DNA of 64,000 nucleotides from Rhodocollybia butyracea. Lineage: Eukaryota > Basidiomycota > Agaricomycetes > Agaricales > Omphalotaceae. The stretch is from the NCBI GenBank assembly GCA_015501585.1, contig JADNRY010000016.1, forward strand, positions 310,001 to 374,000, read 5' to 3'. The notes below the pieces were generated by a model, which worked only from the letters and a program-made list of their open reading frames with translations, was not told where the DNA came from and searched no databases. Made by a program: the position numbers and the translations under genes. Positions 34,584-47,565 of the stretch are shown here, piece by piece (positions within the stretch are counted from its first letter, which is position 1; each line of letters opens with the position of its first letter).

Positions 34584-36961
34584 TCAAGCCCAAGCTTTCT
34601 CGTTCAACCTCGACGGACCCATGTTAAGGTCGGTCGTAGACCAGGGCGAGTTTATAGGTCCGTCACCACCAGGACTAGAAGCATGGGGGTACGCCGACAC
34701 CGGGAACTGGTTAGCGGGTCGACTAGAGAAGTTTCCCCAGTTTCCGGCGCTTCCAGCTCGGACATGTCCGTTCACGCGAGTGCTCGAATTAGCATTAGCA
34801 TCGCCAGAAGGCAAAGCGTAAGAGTTTCCCGCCATGGATTGCGACGTCTGGTACGATATGTCTTCTGAGCCACTAGCGGTGTGTCGAGCGTTAGATGGTG
34901 GCGTTTTGTTCATTCTCTGGAATAATAAAAGGGCAGTCAGCATAGAAACAAGCCGGTTATTTTTAAAAAAATACCTGGTTGTATCCCACTATCTCCATAC
35001 GTGCATTGTTGTGTCGCCCAAGATCGGGACCAGCTGTCACCGGCGCAGGAGACTTCGCGGTGATATTCTCGGGGGCAGCCATCATTAGCACACCATTGCT
35101 CGTGAACGTAGGGTATGCGGACTTGTTCTGCTTCGTGTTACGATCGAGCGTCGTCGTATCAAGCTTCAGTTTTTGCTTCTGGGCACCACCGAACTGCGGG
35201 TGCTGGAAGCTATTGACGTTATTATCGACAGGGGTGGACGAACTATTGCTACCAGTGTCGTGGGTACGCTTAGCAGATATACGAGCAAGAAGGGATACAG
35301 GTTCATTGGGGTCGCTATTGGTGCTCGAAGAACGCTCCCGGCCGACTGGACGAGAAGGTGGCGGGGATACGTTATCAGGCTGTTGTCCAGGGGGAGCGCC
35401 CGGGTTGGGAAGTTCGGTATGAATGAAGCAGCATCTTTTCCCATATGGGCAAGAACCTGATACCCAGAACGTCTGAAATCCGACTGTCAGCACAAAACCA
35501 TCACAAGAGAAAACGACATACTCTACAAATCTCCGTCTTGTACTGTAAATGTGAAGATCAGTCAGTACATGAATAACAATACGGCCATAGAGTGTTTACC
35601 TTTGGATGACGTGAAACTTTACGAAGCTCTTCTTCACCATGCGCAAATTGGCATTTTGCGCCATAGCGACAGCTTCCTTTCTCTTCCCAGCTTCTGCACA
35701 GCTCAGTCTTGTAAAGACCGAGCTTCCTATTGTTGGCGCTGGGACCATTCTGATTTCCAGCACTAGAAACAGGACTGGGAATACTACCATCTACCATACC
35801 ATACTGGCCACTGTACTGGGCCTGTAAACGATTCGCCATGGCTTGAGCGGCGGCAACGGCGGCAGGGTCCTGGCCATAGAATGATGGAGGATACATCTGC
35901 ATCTGTGGCGGAGGTGCAACGGACATGTTCGCAGGAAACATACCGCCAGGGAAGGGTGGCATGTTGTTGTTTAGCAGGGTAAGGGCTGCGGGATCACGGA
36001 TCGTGGTTGGGTCCGACGCGGAATGATGGTGTGCACGAGGAAACACGTTATGCTGCTGCTGAACACGAGACACAGCAGGATGAGGATCGTGAGGACCGCC
36101 AGGAAGCATCATGTCGTATAACTGTTGTGAGTTTCCGAGAGACATATGTGGTGTATGAGCATAGCCAGGGCTCGGAAGAGGCAAACCTTGCTGAGGAGCA
36201 AACCCGCGGGGTGGCTGGCGATAAGGCACAGGTACATTGTTAGGCCTTCCTTGGATATAAGGAGGACTGTTGGGCATATTGGGATGAAGAGGCGTGTTAT
36301 GGTTGCGCGCCTGCTGCATATTAAAGTCTATTTGAGAAACATCGTCACGGTTCGAATTTTGGTGCTGCTGAGCATGAGGTCGATGAACAGGCTGATTATT
36401 TGGAGTCAACGAAGGGTAGGACAGCTGTTCACCCGACTGTTGGTTCGAAGACCACTGTTGTTGCTGCTGCTGCAACTGATTATCATCAGATAAACCTTCG
36501 TCGGCCTGTTGCAAACGACGAAGATCCGCGGAAGACAGACCACCACTAAACGAGTGGGGACGTTCTTTCAATTCGCTGATCGTACTGCTTTTCAAAGGAG
36601 CGTGAACAAGCATTGCATTGCTTGTGGAAGACATCGCGGAGTCTTGGGAGGATGCAGTGGTGTCAGTGGAAGAGCCACGAGAATGAGATACGACAATTTG
36701 GTGATCGGATGCTTTTGGGGAAGAATCCGTACTTGGAATAGAGTTTGTCTCCAACGGACTGGTGTCCGCCAAAGCGACTGATGCCAACTTGGACTTTGGA
36801 GGAGTCCGAATTGAGGCGTCATCCGTGGTTTCTCCAGCAGCGTCACCTATGTTTAGCCGAACAATCTCTTCAGCTAGGGCATCTGCATCTACGAGTTGCC
36901 CGTCGGTGTTGAAAAACCAACGGTTGCCGCGATTAATTACATTCTCTGTATGAGAAGACAT
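34584..36961 (-). CDS. Tandem CCCH zinc-finger RNA-binding protein (TTP/TIS11 type)
   Basis: Likely AU-rich-element-binding regulator of mRNA decay. Two CCCH fingers with the conserved lead-in YKTE are seen: [16 protein letters not shown] then [11 protein letters not shown], and, after an intron, [13 protein letters not shown] then [11 protein letters not shown]. Each has the Cx8Cx5Cx3H spacing. The long N-terminal part (start 36961, [20 protein letters not shown]) is disordered, rich in Gln/Asn/Pro/His with a short polyQ, as is the C-terminal part ending SRLNEKAWA. The upstream ATG at 37048 is in frame but likely part of the leader. Confidence 0.88.
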
Positions 36962-39212
36962 GGTGGTAGAAATAGAAAGTTTTTGGAGACGGTGAGGCCA
37001 ATTCTGCGTAAATGTAAGCAATAAAATGGAAGAAATTAATTTGCACAAACCTCGTCAGAGGGTTGCGTTCTATTAGGGAGATAGATGGGCGGGAGTAGAT
37101 CGTCTGGACCGTAATTCTTCGTGTGCGTCGTGAGGGCTTCGTGCATTTAAAAACTGAGATAAGAAATGAGGAGAAACGTAGAGGAAGGCAGTGAGCAGAC
37201 ATACTTGTAATTATAAAGATGCGCCTGGAGACGACTTGAACGATGGGGAGAATAAACAAGCGTTGAGAAAAGCAGATAGATAGCAAAAAAAAAAGTCAGG
37301 ATATAAAGAAACCAGATGGTGGTCAGAAAGAGAAAGGCGAGCTCGAGGCAACTGAGTGTTCCGTCCAGACTTCACGTTGGATCAAAACACGTGGTCTCCG
37401 TTCTCGTTTCTAATTTGAGTCGCTTTCTTGTGGTCTCTGTGTACTCCTGTGCTGGAAATGACCTTGGGCTCGTCGCTGAGGTGTCGTCGACGGTCAAGAG
37501 TAAAGTAAACTGAGGCTATCCACATATTATTGATGAATGATCTTATTCCCATTTATATTCCGTCATTCGTTTCATCCGTATTGTTTTTTCTTCCGTTCTT
37601 TCTTTTCTGCTACTATGTACCTATGTACCCTTGCAGTTGCCGACTTATTAGCCACTCATAATCTCTCAGAAAATCCGTCAAGTTTCATTAAACTTGGAAC
37701 CAACATGCAAAAAATCAACCAAAAGCGTTGCAGCCTCGTGTCTGTCACTGCGCAAAACTATACCATTTACGTTGTGTTCCACATATAAAATCTGACGCGT
37801 CGTGTTTTTCTTATCATTTTTCATCCAACTAAGTAACGGCTTGCGTGCTGGAAGGAAAAACAAGAAAGAAACAACTAGGCGAAGGGAATGTTCTGATCCA
37901 AGTATTATCGATCTCCCACTGCACCGTATCTCGCTTTATCGCCAGAATTCTTCTTTTTTTTGCGGGGTAAGTTGGGCGCCAGTCCTACGCGCCCATCATT
38001 TATCCAGATTAATACTTACATACTACAGCTCATCGACATCAGTTGTTCCGAAGTCAAGACAATTGACCGGATTTGCGCTAATGTCGAGGCGCCATAGGGC
38101 GCCATCGAACTAAGGATCAACCCTGCTTCAACCCAGGCTTCGTTGTAAGTACCCTGAAGGCACAAATAAGAACGAGAACCCACCAAGTGGGGGTCAAAAC
38201 TAATGTTTTCGAGAAGCAAAAGAAGTTCTAATCTCGAATGGATCAACTGGAAGACCTAATGCGGAAAGAGGGTGAGTAGAAGCATATTGTCCTCTGAATC
38301 GTAGTCGATATAAAGCTGCCGGTTCGTATTTTCTATCTGTGCCTCGTTGCTTCAGGGAACCACAGTGGAACCACTTTCTTGAATCCGGACTTTGGCTCTT
38401 GGCAGAGCTACAGTTCTCCCTGTCTCGCAGCTTCTTCGTTGAATTTTCGTTTTCTAACACGAGAAAACTGCGACAGCTGATGTATTAAGATGATGATTGT
38501 TGCCCGCATTAATGTTTGACCGACGAGGGAGAATAGGACCATCTCCCCTCCCCAAAAAGTATAATTCGTGACATAAAATCTTGCCATATTCGAGTCCGAG
38601 GCCGGAAATAATTACGAGGTCACGAAGTCCACTGGCGTGCGGGTGAGACCTTCCTGAGCCTTCGGTCTCATGACGAGAGCGCATATACCCAGTTTCAAGT
38701 ATAGATATGCCTCGTTGTAGATCTACGGAACCGCCGATGCCTGATTAAACGAAATCAGAATATATCCAATATATCTATTTACCGGCTTGTACTCAAGCCC
38801 AGTGCACGAGGAATCTCATGGTCTCCAGCACCGCCTATAAACCCAGAGGAAGGAACTAAAAAGACAATGAACTCAACATGGTCGATTCAGGACTTAAACG
38901 CAGATAAGAATCATTTGTACAATATCGATGAGTTCTAAAACTCTACCGACTACACGTCCCCTAACACATGTTCCACACGAGTGGATTGGACACTGGACTA
39001 CCAGTGCTATACACTCAAGGACACAGATGATGACTCCTGATATGGATTACATCTTTCTGGATCGATAAGCCAGAAATGAAATACGGTAGCAGTACGAAGT
39101 CCAAGCTAATCACTCAAAGGTTGTAACGAGCAGGCTTTCATCAAAGAAAATAATGATATTTACAGCATAATACTACAAAGGACAGTGTGATAGACTACAT
39201 TTTCTTCTCATT
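36962..39212. other. Intergenic, 2.25 kb, CCCH gene upstream region and BLM10 copy 2 downstream region
   Basis: Positions 36962 to about 37310 probably hold the CCCH leader. The remainder has only short frames. Minus-strand fragments at 38016-38460 (for example SALGLPVDPFEIR and GTYNEAWVEAGLILSS) read like protein but do not join into a gene that I can recognise; they could be a decayed gene. Confidence 0.45.
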
Positions 39213-42200
39213 TCACGCATCTGCAACGAAAATCAAATTCAACATCGAAAGCGTTTGGAAGAAAAGTTACTCACAGTACGAGGTACCGACCAGCATTGTA
39301 GACAAGCTCTGCAGCTGCTCCTCATCGAAAGCCAGCTGGTCTTTATGCCATGTATCCTGGTGTGTCTGAGATAATTAAATTTCGGCGTTTCTTATAGGGG
39401 AGCATAACTACCAACCTTCTTGAACTCGCCAGCGCATTTTCTGATGGTCGTAGAAATGGGAGGCGGATCAGTAGCATGAGGCGCTAGAACTATCAAACGG
39501 TGGTCAATGAAGTAGGATTATGGCATTCGATCGAAAACTCACGCTCGGTGAGGGGAGGCATCCAGGGCTCTACCGTGTAGGGACAACTTTCGATCAGAGC
39601 ACAGCAGCCAAGAATTGCGGAATGAAGGGTGCGGAGCGAATTTGCGTATGAAGGATCTTTTCGTGATGGCAGTGTAGTCTTCTTGATAAGTGACACGAAG
39701 CGTTTCTATGTCACGGGGTCATTAGGGCCAATTATGAACTGAATACCAGGAACATACCTTTAGAGATGTTATGCTCTTTCTCTGAGACACCCTGACCACG
39801 CCAGACAAGACTTTATATGCTGTTTCGCGCACCTCGACGTTTTCATCGGCAAGACAATCGAGTAGGACATCCATGACTTTTGAAACACCCTCTGGAGGTA
39901 TGTAAAGAAGGTTCCGATAAAAGAACACTATCAGAGCAGGAAGCGTATGATGTCGGATACGCCAGCTCTATTGAATGTCAGAAGGTCATCGACATGAATA
40001 AAAATGCGACCTACTGAAGACGATTTGATAGCAGTCACGAAATTCTCGAGTATAACTGGTATGTACTCTCTAACAGGTGTGATGGCGGATAGCACGTAGA
40101 GAACGGCAGTACTATACGTTTGAAGATCTGAGCTGTCATTCAATTCTGACATTCGAAGGATTTCAGGCATCATTTGGACTGCGTATGGGAATACTAGACA
40201 CGCCTGGGATCCGTGCGCCGACACCCATATCCACTGTAGCACTGGAGAGCCCGGCGTTAATTGAAGCTCGACAAAGAATTACGAAGTAGAAAGGCAGCGT
40301 ACGCGTCAAACCGACTTTGTCATACTCCGACAGAATGACTTTTGGTGGGGGTAAGCGTTCCTCTCTCCATTTAGGTAGGTTCGCGAGTATTTCTCCTATT
40401 CGCACTTGGTAACGGGCCTCGCGGATGTGCAAAGGATCAGTCGATGTATGACATGCTTGTAGCAGGAGGTCAGTCGAGGGGTAGCAGGGCTGCCATTGTA
40501 TTTTGATCAGAGTGTAGAGCAGATGCGATATATGCACTCGGACCTAGAAAAATTTCAGGTCAAGATCTGAAGGTTAATCCATGAAAAAATACTCACTTCG
40601 GCGTACGAGCTATTTACGCTATCTAGAAGTAGATTCGCGTATTTGTCTGACATGCTACTGAATAAGATTCCCATGTTTTCGACCAGACTTGTGAACAACA
40701 CTAGTGTCTTGGACACTACAAAGGGTCAGCAAATATAGAGCTTGCGATATACCAGCACTCACTGTCGAATACAGAATCTCTATTGAAGTCCAATGGTAGC
40801 CCCATTATCCATTCAATAAGAGGTGCATTTCGACGAGGATCACGCTCCTCCAAGATATACTAGATCAGCAAAAGAGCACGTTAGCACGAGCACCATAGAA
40901 CGAGAATGAGGTTACAACATACAGAGAATACGCTTTCCCAGAAGCTGATTGTATCTGTCACACCATACCTTTGAAATAGTCCATTTATCTTGAAGTTTTA
41001 CAACGCGTACCTGGTTTAATCTGCGCCAATATACGATCTAGCCGGCTCGTCGTCCATGACCAGAGCTTTTGTGCGTTACTTGGATTCCAATGTTTCGACC
41101 CTCGAAGAAGACCTGTAAGGGCTTCGCCTCCAGCTCGCTGTTTGAACTTGTCAGAATCAAACAAAAGGGGATCCATGACTTCGAATAAAGCGTCCAGTTC
41201 GGCCTCAAACGTTTTAGCTAAGCGAGGCGTTCATTGTGGAGTCATCTATAACGCCAGACTCTACTTACCAATGCTTTTGATGTACAAAACATTCTCAGAT
41301 CGAAGTTCCACTACAGCATTCGCCTTGGTTGACTCTTGGGACCAAAGGGCTAGAAGTTTGCTGAAGTGGTCAGAATAGATCATAGTCTTGATGACTTGTA
41401 GGAAGGGTGCCTCCTCCCAAACTATAGGAGCGTCATTAGCCGGATTATAACCTTTTATTTCACGAGTCCAGCTCAAGAATCCAGTTCGAATTTTGTCCAC
41501 ATAGATACTGAAAAAATACCCTCGGTGAACGCTCATTTCAGAATCGTGAAACTTACGTTTCGGGGCTCGAAGGTGCTTGGAGGGATGCAAGGAATAGAGA
41601 AGGGTTTGATACTTCTACTTGCACCTCAAGCGGTGAGCTCCATGTCTCTGTCCAGAGTTCAGTGTTCGATTTTGAATACGTCCGGTACTTGAGGTGGGTA
41701 AGTAATTTTGTTATTGCTCTTGTAACACTGGGTAAGCAATTATATGAGAAACTCCACATTCCACTTACCTTTGCGAAGTTCTTCTTATGGTTGGTTGAGG
41801 GGACGTCGAATTTTCCATGAAAAACTTGACCATGTCAGGCGACGGTGGGAGGTCACGTCGAACAAGACTAAGAAGCATCCTTGACGCCATTTGTACATAT
41901 CGCCAATGTGTGCTCGAGCGAGTAGCTATTTTGAGGATGGAAGTGACTGTCTCTTCATATATTGCGTTTCGAGTTGTGATTCGAACCAGTGTTTTCGCCA
42001 GAGCCTCAGAAAGCAGTGAACTGGGAATAAGAGACGAAGAAAAATCTTCAGAGAGACTCTGGAGGGCCTGCTCAATGGTCGGAGTCTGTAAGCTGTACGC
42101 ATCGGTGTGCAATACGTCTTCGGCGAGATGAACAAGGCAATCACTAGCATAGTTTGAAACTAATTTTTGAATGGACGGCTGTTCAAACGCGTCAGAACCG

Positions 42201-45200
42201 ATCGATAAATGAGAAGAACACTTACCTTTTCTTCATGTTGACATTCGAGGAGCGCCACGAGGTACTGACGTTGAAACCCTTCATCGGCCAAGGCATAGCT
42301 CATGATTCCACTGTCGCCTAGCACATATAGCGCACCTTTCATCCTATCTGGGTCGTTTTTTGCCGCGAGAGCATTTAGAAGGATGGGAAGCGTCGATCGT
42401 GTACTGCGTACGTAAGTCGAATAAACGTTGAGTAATATACCCTGAGCATGTCGGCGCACTCTCGTGTAGGGAGACATGCTGTATTCGACCAGTTCGCGAA
42501 TGAGATCATCGTCAAGACTAGAGCGACTGCGATAGAGCGAATGCATGTAAACTCGTCCACTATGGTAAAGTTGCGCCCGTTTGACGAATACCAATCTGGA
42601 GTTATCGGGCTGTTTCGACCATAAACGATTAAGACTAAAATGCGCTCAACATCGGCATGGAGAAATAAACGAAACACTCACTCCCGGGCAGTGGTATAGC
42701 TTTTATGAAGCGAGTCAAAGTGGCTTTTGGCTAATCCATAATCTAGCAAAAAAACGTCTATAGCTTTCGAGACCGAGATCACCGCATCGATATGGTCTTC
42801 TCCACCCTCTCTCTTCTCACGAAGAGCACGCGCAGCAACAACGATAGCTTTGCCGAATCGGTTTCGAGAAGCCAATGCTCGTTGGTATCTAGGGTCGAGA
42901 GGATCGGTGAGCGTAAAACCTGCTTCGACATTCAAATGCGATATGAGGAGGTCTTGAGCCTCGTCGTCATAGAGGTGAGGATTGTCAACCGTCTTATTCT
43001 GTTCCTTCAAGAACGTCGGGAGTCCTGCCCAGAATGCTTTGGAGGCCTGCATAAACCGACAGAAGTCATTACGATCGACGCTGTTCCAAGTTGGTATCCT
43101 TTCGAGTAACTCTTCGATCTTAACAAGCGTTGGTGTCGCTACTTCATCGAGAAGTTGGAACACAAATTGGATCTCCAGATCAGAGGGTACGTGCCAGTCT
43201 ACTTCCACATCTTGAGGCTTGTAGAATTTTCCCCAATGCAGGTTGTGATCCCGGTCGAATGTGGGATCATTCCATTCCTTTGTGTTGACAAAGCGACTGT
43301 TGTACGGGTAAACCCCCGCGACTGTGTGAAGAATCCGCGTAATGAGCTGCCCAGTAGAGACGTATCCTCTTTCATTCATTGTTCGGTCGACTAGGAGCTT
43401 TACCAAGTGAACAATGGTATCCTTGTGCTTGAGCAGCGCCGGTCCGCCATAGCCTAAACATCCTTTGAGGATAGCGAGGTCTAAGTTAAAATGTTAGCGA
43501 GCAAGCTTCAAGATGTGGAGCCTTCAACCCACTCCAGTGAAGGGTTGTATCCGAGGAGATGACCGAGTGTGTTGATGTCGTTCGAGTGCTCGACGCGCCA
43601 TTTTTGATTTCCTCCTCGATCTGCATCACGCAAAAAGGTATGAACTTGTTAAGCACCTTCTCCGGTTTGACCCGTGCCAAACAAGCGACCAGTTGCCCGA
43701 AAGCGCGAACGGCATTGGATAACGCTGTGGTTGTAGCATAGTCAAAGACTAGATTTAGCACTAGATCAAATAGCTGGTCAGAAAGATGCAGGCAGACGAC
43801 GTCCATCATGTTCTTTATTGACTTCAATACCCCTTCTTCACTTTTACCACCGGTCATGTTCTTCCTGCCGCCTTCTTCTGGAAGGTTTTCGTACAAGGCA
43901 AGAACACGGCGGAAAAGGGCCACAACCCAGTCTATGGTAAAGGAGGTATAAGAGATTGAGATATAAAAAATTGATGGTGTACTTGCCAGAGAAACCTGCG
44001 GTGGTCTCGCGAACCAATGCTCGTTCTTCGGATCTACTGAGGGTGGGCATACCAGCTTCAACACCTGCAGGAAGTTGAGTGGGGTCATCATCAACCTCCA
44101 TGAGTCCAGCATCATCAGTGAAAGGAACTCCAGATTGGTGTATGGAGAGATCTGCGAGCTTGATATGTTGAATCGTCGCGACTATGAACATTGTCGAGAA
44201 TACGGTTTTCGTTGGATCGTTCTGAAGTTCATTTAATAATTGTATTAGACTTCCAATGGTTTATGCTATCACTTACAACGTCAATTCCTGGGATACAAAG
44301 TTCCAAAAGAGGCACAACATGCTTCTGACCCCCAAGCCAAACATTCTCGGACGTTAAAGGCCGAGCGATACCAGACAGCATACTTAAAGCAGCTGTCGTT
44401 CGATGCGTTTCGAGAGTCGTCTCAAGACCACTGTAAGATCTCTCTAAGAGATCTGGCATAATGAGGGAAGGCTCGAGCATTGCCAAAATACGGAGTGCTC
44501 CCTGCGTAAGACCCAGGCTCATGGGATCTTTGGAAAACATGGCAAGAAGCGCAGGAGTCCGCAAAGTTGACACAAACGCCTTACGCATGTTTGTTGTAAG
44601 TCGACGGGGCTGAACACCTGTCAGCGTTGGAGTATGAGACTAAACAAAAGGCCTACCACGGGCGTTTTACAGCTTTCTCGTTGTTCCTCCTGAACTCGAT
44701 TTGCAAACTCCGCCGAGAGGCGTTGCAAAAATGTTGTGAGCTGTATTGACCATGGTCCAGAGTTGGAAGGGTGGAAGAACGATTCGGTGCTGATGATGAG
44801 GCGTTCTAATATATCAAGAGCCCTAGACCCAGCGAGGTAGCCAGTTTGTTGAGGGGAATTTGACGCAGAAATATCATCTCCATCAGTGGAAATAGAATAC
44901 ACCAGGATTTTCGCAAAAGCAGCTTCAAGAAAATCAGACTGGTTCAGTAAAATTGCAGAAATGGCTCATACATTGTCTGCTGATAGGCTTTTTGATCCTT
45001 AAAGACTGGAAGTTTGACAGGGCATCTGCGTGATTTGCAGTAGTTGAAGAACCCTGAATCGGTGTAGTGTGAAAAGCTTACTTATGGAAGATTAAATCAA
45101 AAAACGACGTACTCTTGTGATCCCAACCGGTACGTTCATAGAACCTAGACCTTTCCCAATCAACACATCCCATTGCGCTTCCGTCCAAATCCCAACGTCC

Positions 45201-46225
45201 TTCCAAGCGGCTTTTCCCTCGGGATTGTCTCCAGTATCTCCTGCGATAAACTCCTCGGAAAGTTCCCCAGCAAGCTCAAGGAATCTATCGTCAAGGATCC
45301 CAGAATTAAAGGCTTCCCACAGCTTGAATATGACTGGCAGATACTGATCACAATGGGTGGGAGGAACGAACGACGTGAGTACAGGAACCATAGTAAGAAC
45401 CGTCTGTTGAGAAGGATGAGTCGACGGAAACAATCTACAGGTAGCGTTGTACCTCTTGAGTCAACATTGGCAAGAATGTGGCCAACATGCTCTGAATTTC
45501 TTCTCCGGGGTAGTAGCGCTTGCACTTTTCCGCCACAAACAACAAAATGTTTATGAGGTTTCGTCTAGGGGAATTCGGTGAGTAGACTGATGTTAGTCGG
45601 CAAGAAGAAGAATATTACGATGAATCTTGGATGCGTTTCTTGGGCCACAGTTCTTTCTGTAAGGCAAGCCACAAGGGCTGCCAAGGTAATTGAAGATCGG
45701 CAGATTCAAGTTTACGCTTTCCATTCTTGCTGGCAAGCAAACGGGAAAGCATATCAGCCCAGCTTCGAATTACACGCGCTTCAATTGACGGAAGTATGCA
45801 AAGTTCGTAGTACAAACGGACGAGCTTTGCCCGGGTAGATTTAGGCATCGGATACCTCATAATCATCCAGCTTTATCGTCGTTAGTGAGATATATAGAGT
45901 GAATCGAGTACAGAACATACCACTGCAGCATCTTATCCCAAACCGTCATCACATGCCAGTTCTGAGCTTTGGCGCAGATGGAAATCTTCCCGACAATCTC
46001 CTCGAGTTTTGCCTGCATGAATTCAGGATCTTCGCATTGATAAGGTACAGAGCTAATATAGCTTTGAAGATGTTGTTTCTGGATTTCGAGCGACGACTGG
46101 TCATCGACATCCTCTGCTGGGGTGTCTGCAAAAGACAAGTCATCGTCTTCCATGTCGAAGATGGAAGTAGAACTGAAATCGCTGAGATTAAGCTGTAAAG
46201 CAGCGGAAATATTGGCGAGATCCAT
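39213..46225 (-). CDS. blm10: Proteasome activator BLM10/PA200 paralogue 2, full length
   Basis: Complete HEAT-repeat 20S activator on the minus strand, with about twenty introns and an estimated ~1,900 residues. The start at 46225 gives MDLANISAALQLNLSDFSST, an acidic N-terminus, followed by the first conserved block RYPMPKSTRAKLVRLYYELC. Further landmarks are SRFVNTKEWNDPTFDRDHNL, WHVPSDLEIQFVFQLLDEV, YTRVRRHAQGILLNVY and THWRYVQMASRMLLSLVRRD. Near the C-terminus are LHSAILGCCALIESCPYTV and HQDTWHKDQLAFDEEQL. After the last intron the tail is GTSYYA, the HbYX motif that opens the 20S gate. It is divergent from the AIM18-like gene across 157 bp. Confidence 0.92.
39221..39274 (-). other. Terminal intron splitting the HbYX tail of BLM10 copy 2
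   Basis: This 54-nt intron (GTGAGT...GTTGCAG) interrupts the penultimate Tyr codon in exactly the phase seen in copy 1. The last coding piece is only AT GCG TGA. Confidence 0.8.
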
Positions 46226-46382
46226 TAAGAGAAGATGTGAGAGTTCTTACAACAATATATGTCCGCTTTTATAGCTAAGATGACGCGTCCAACCAGTGCA
46301 CTGATGAAAGCTTATACACGCGCCTAAAGCCAAGTACAACTTACGCGTACATTTTGCGGCCCGGTGGCAGCCGTTTATTCTC
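46226..46382. promoter_or_regulatory. Bidirectional 5' region of BLM10 copy 2 and AIM18-like gene
   Basis: Only 157 bp lie between the two divergent start codons. No TATA element is evident. I could not assign a proteasome-stress element by eye. Confidence 0.5.
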
Positions 46383-47415
46383 ATGATTAGACTCAGCGGT
46401 CTTCGTTTTCCTAGAAATGTGTTTGGATCTTCAACGCGTCGTTACGCGCATATCACTAGTTACCGTCGGCTACCGACCAGAAACTTAATCTGGGGAACTG
46501 TCGGAGCAACTTTGGCTATTTCAGTCGCTCTGGCATTCTCTGACACTGTACGACTGGATTCCAATATCACTCCCCAAGACGATCCAGAAACTACGAGTGT
46601 GTCCTTGTATCTTGTTGTGAAATGTCAAGCTGAGCAGCATATCTCCTAGCTGATCCTGCAACTGGTATTCGTTTTCCCAAAACAGTCAAAGTAGCCTCGA
46701 AAGTGCCTTTGCCTATACTCTCTCTTGTCGGAGTGGGTGTCAGGACAGTCAGTTTTTTGCGAGTTCAAGTATACTCAGTTGCTTTTTATGCAGACCTTGA
46801 TAATCCAAACCTGAAGGTAAATGCCGCTGTATGCTTGGACTGCCCGTTATTCACCTCTTGAACCAGCTTGATCCTTCCATGACCCCAGACGAAAAGATAC
46901 AGGAAATTGTCAAAACTTGCGCTTGTGAAATCCGAATTGGTAACTGCGCTCAAGCCGTTCATACCCCATTCATATCCTGACCCAGTTCCCTAGTCCCTAC
47001 CAGAAGCACCTCGTATTCACATCTCCGGGACGCATTTATTCGTGCGATTACAACCCGGCTAAGCGTCAGTCGAAAGAATGGCACCCTAACTGATGAGCAA
47101 GCCTTCGAAGCTGCTTCTCCGATACGCAAACTCAAAACTCTCTTTCCTAATACTGCTCTTTCCAAACATTCGCCACTTGATATTTTCTTATATCCTCCGA
47201 TCCCAGGAAAGCCCCGTGTGTTGATATTCCGTGACCTGGGATCTATTGAAAGTGATTGGGTTGCGACGGAGTTTGTGTTGCATTACTTTGAAGGTGAAGG
47301 GCCAAGTCCACCTGTGAGTTGTCTTCCCTACTACCTCCTGAACACCTAGGCTGACATGTGATTTTCATAGCTCAAAAAAATGGTAGTAGAAACGGTCCAA
47401 TCGCTTCAAAAATAA
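46383..47415 (+). CDS. aim18: AIM18-like mitochondrial chalcone-isomerase-fold protein
   Basis: Fungal mitochondrial protein with a chalcone-isomerase-like fold, probably fatty-acid binding and not enzymatic. The N-terminus is Arg-rich without acids (MIRLSGLRFPRNVFGSSTRR), a presequence, followed by a hydrophobic helix WGTVGATLAISVALAF. The domain starts GIRFPKTVKV and continues LVGVGVRTVSFLRVQVYSVA. After two more introns come EIRIVPTRSTSYSHLRDAF and VLIFRDLGSIESDWVATEF. The protein ends ETVQSLQK. The third intron must use the AG before TCCCTACC for the frame to hold. Confidence 0.82.
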
Positions 47416-47565
47416 TGAAACTGTTTTGTAGTCTCACAGAGAATATAAAACACTTAAATTGTTGCTATTCCGAGAAATCAATACATACTCCAGCTGGCAC
47501 ATAACAGGTGACCTTCCTTGTTTTAACCGTTGAGTACAGAAGAAAGCACCAGTTGAGTCTCACAA

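Noticed and set aside
35173..35460. Plus-strand open frames across the CCCH gene
   Set aside because: These are shadows of the long minus-strand coding sequence, which carries both zinc fingers.
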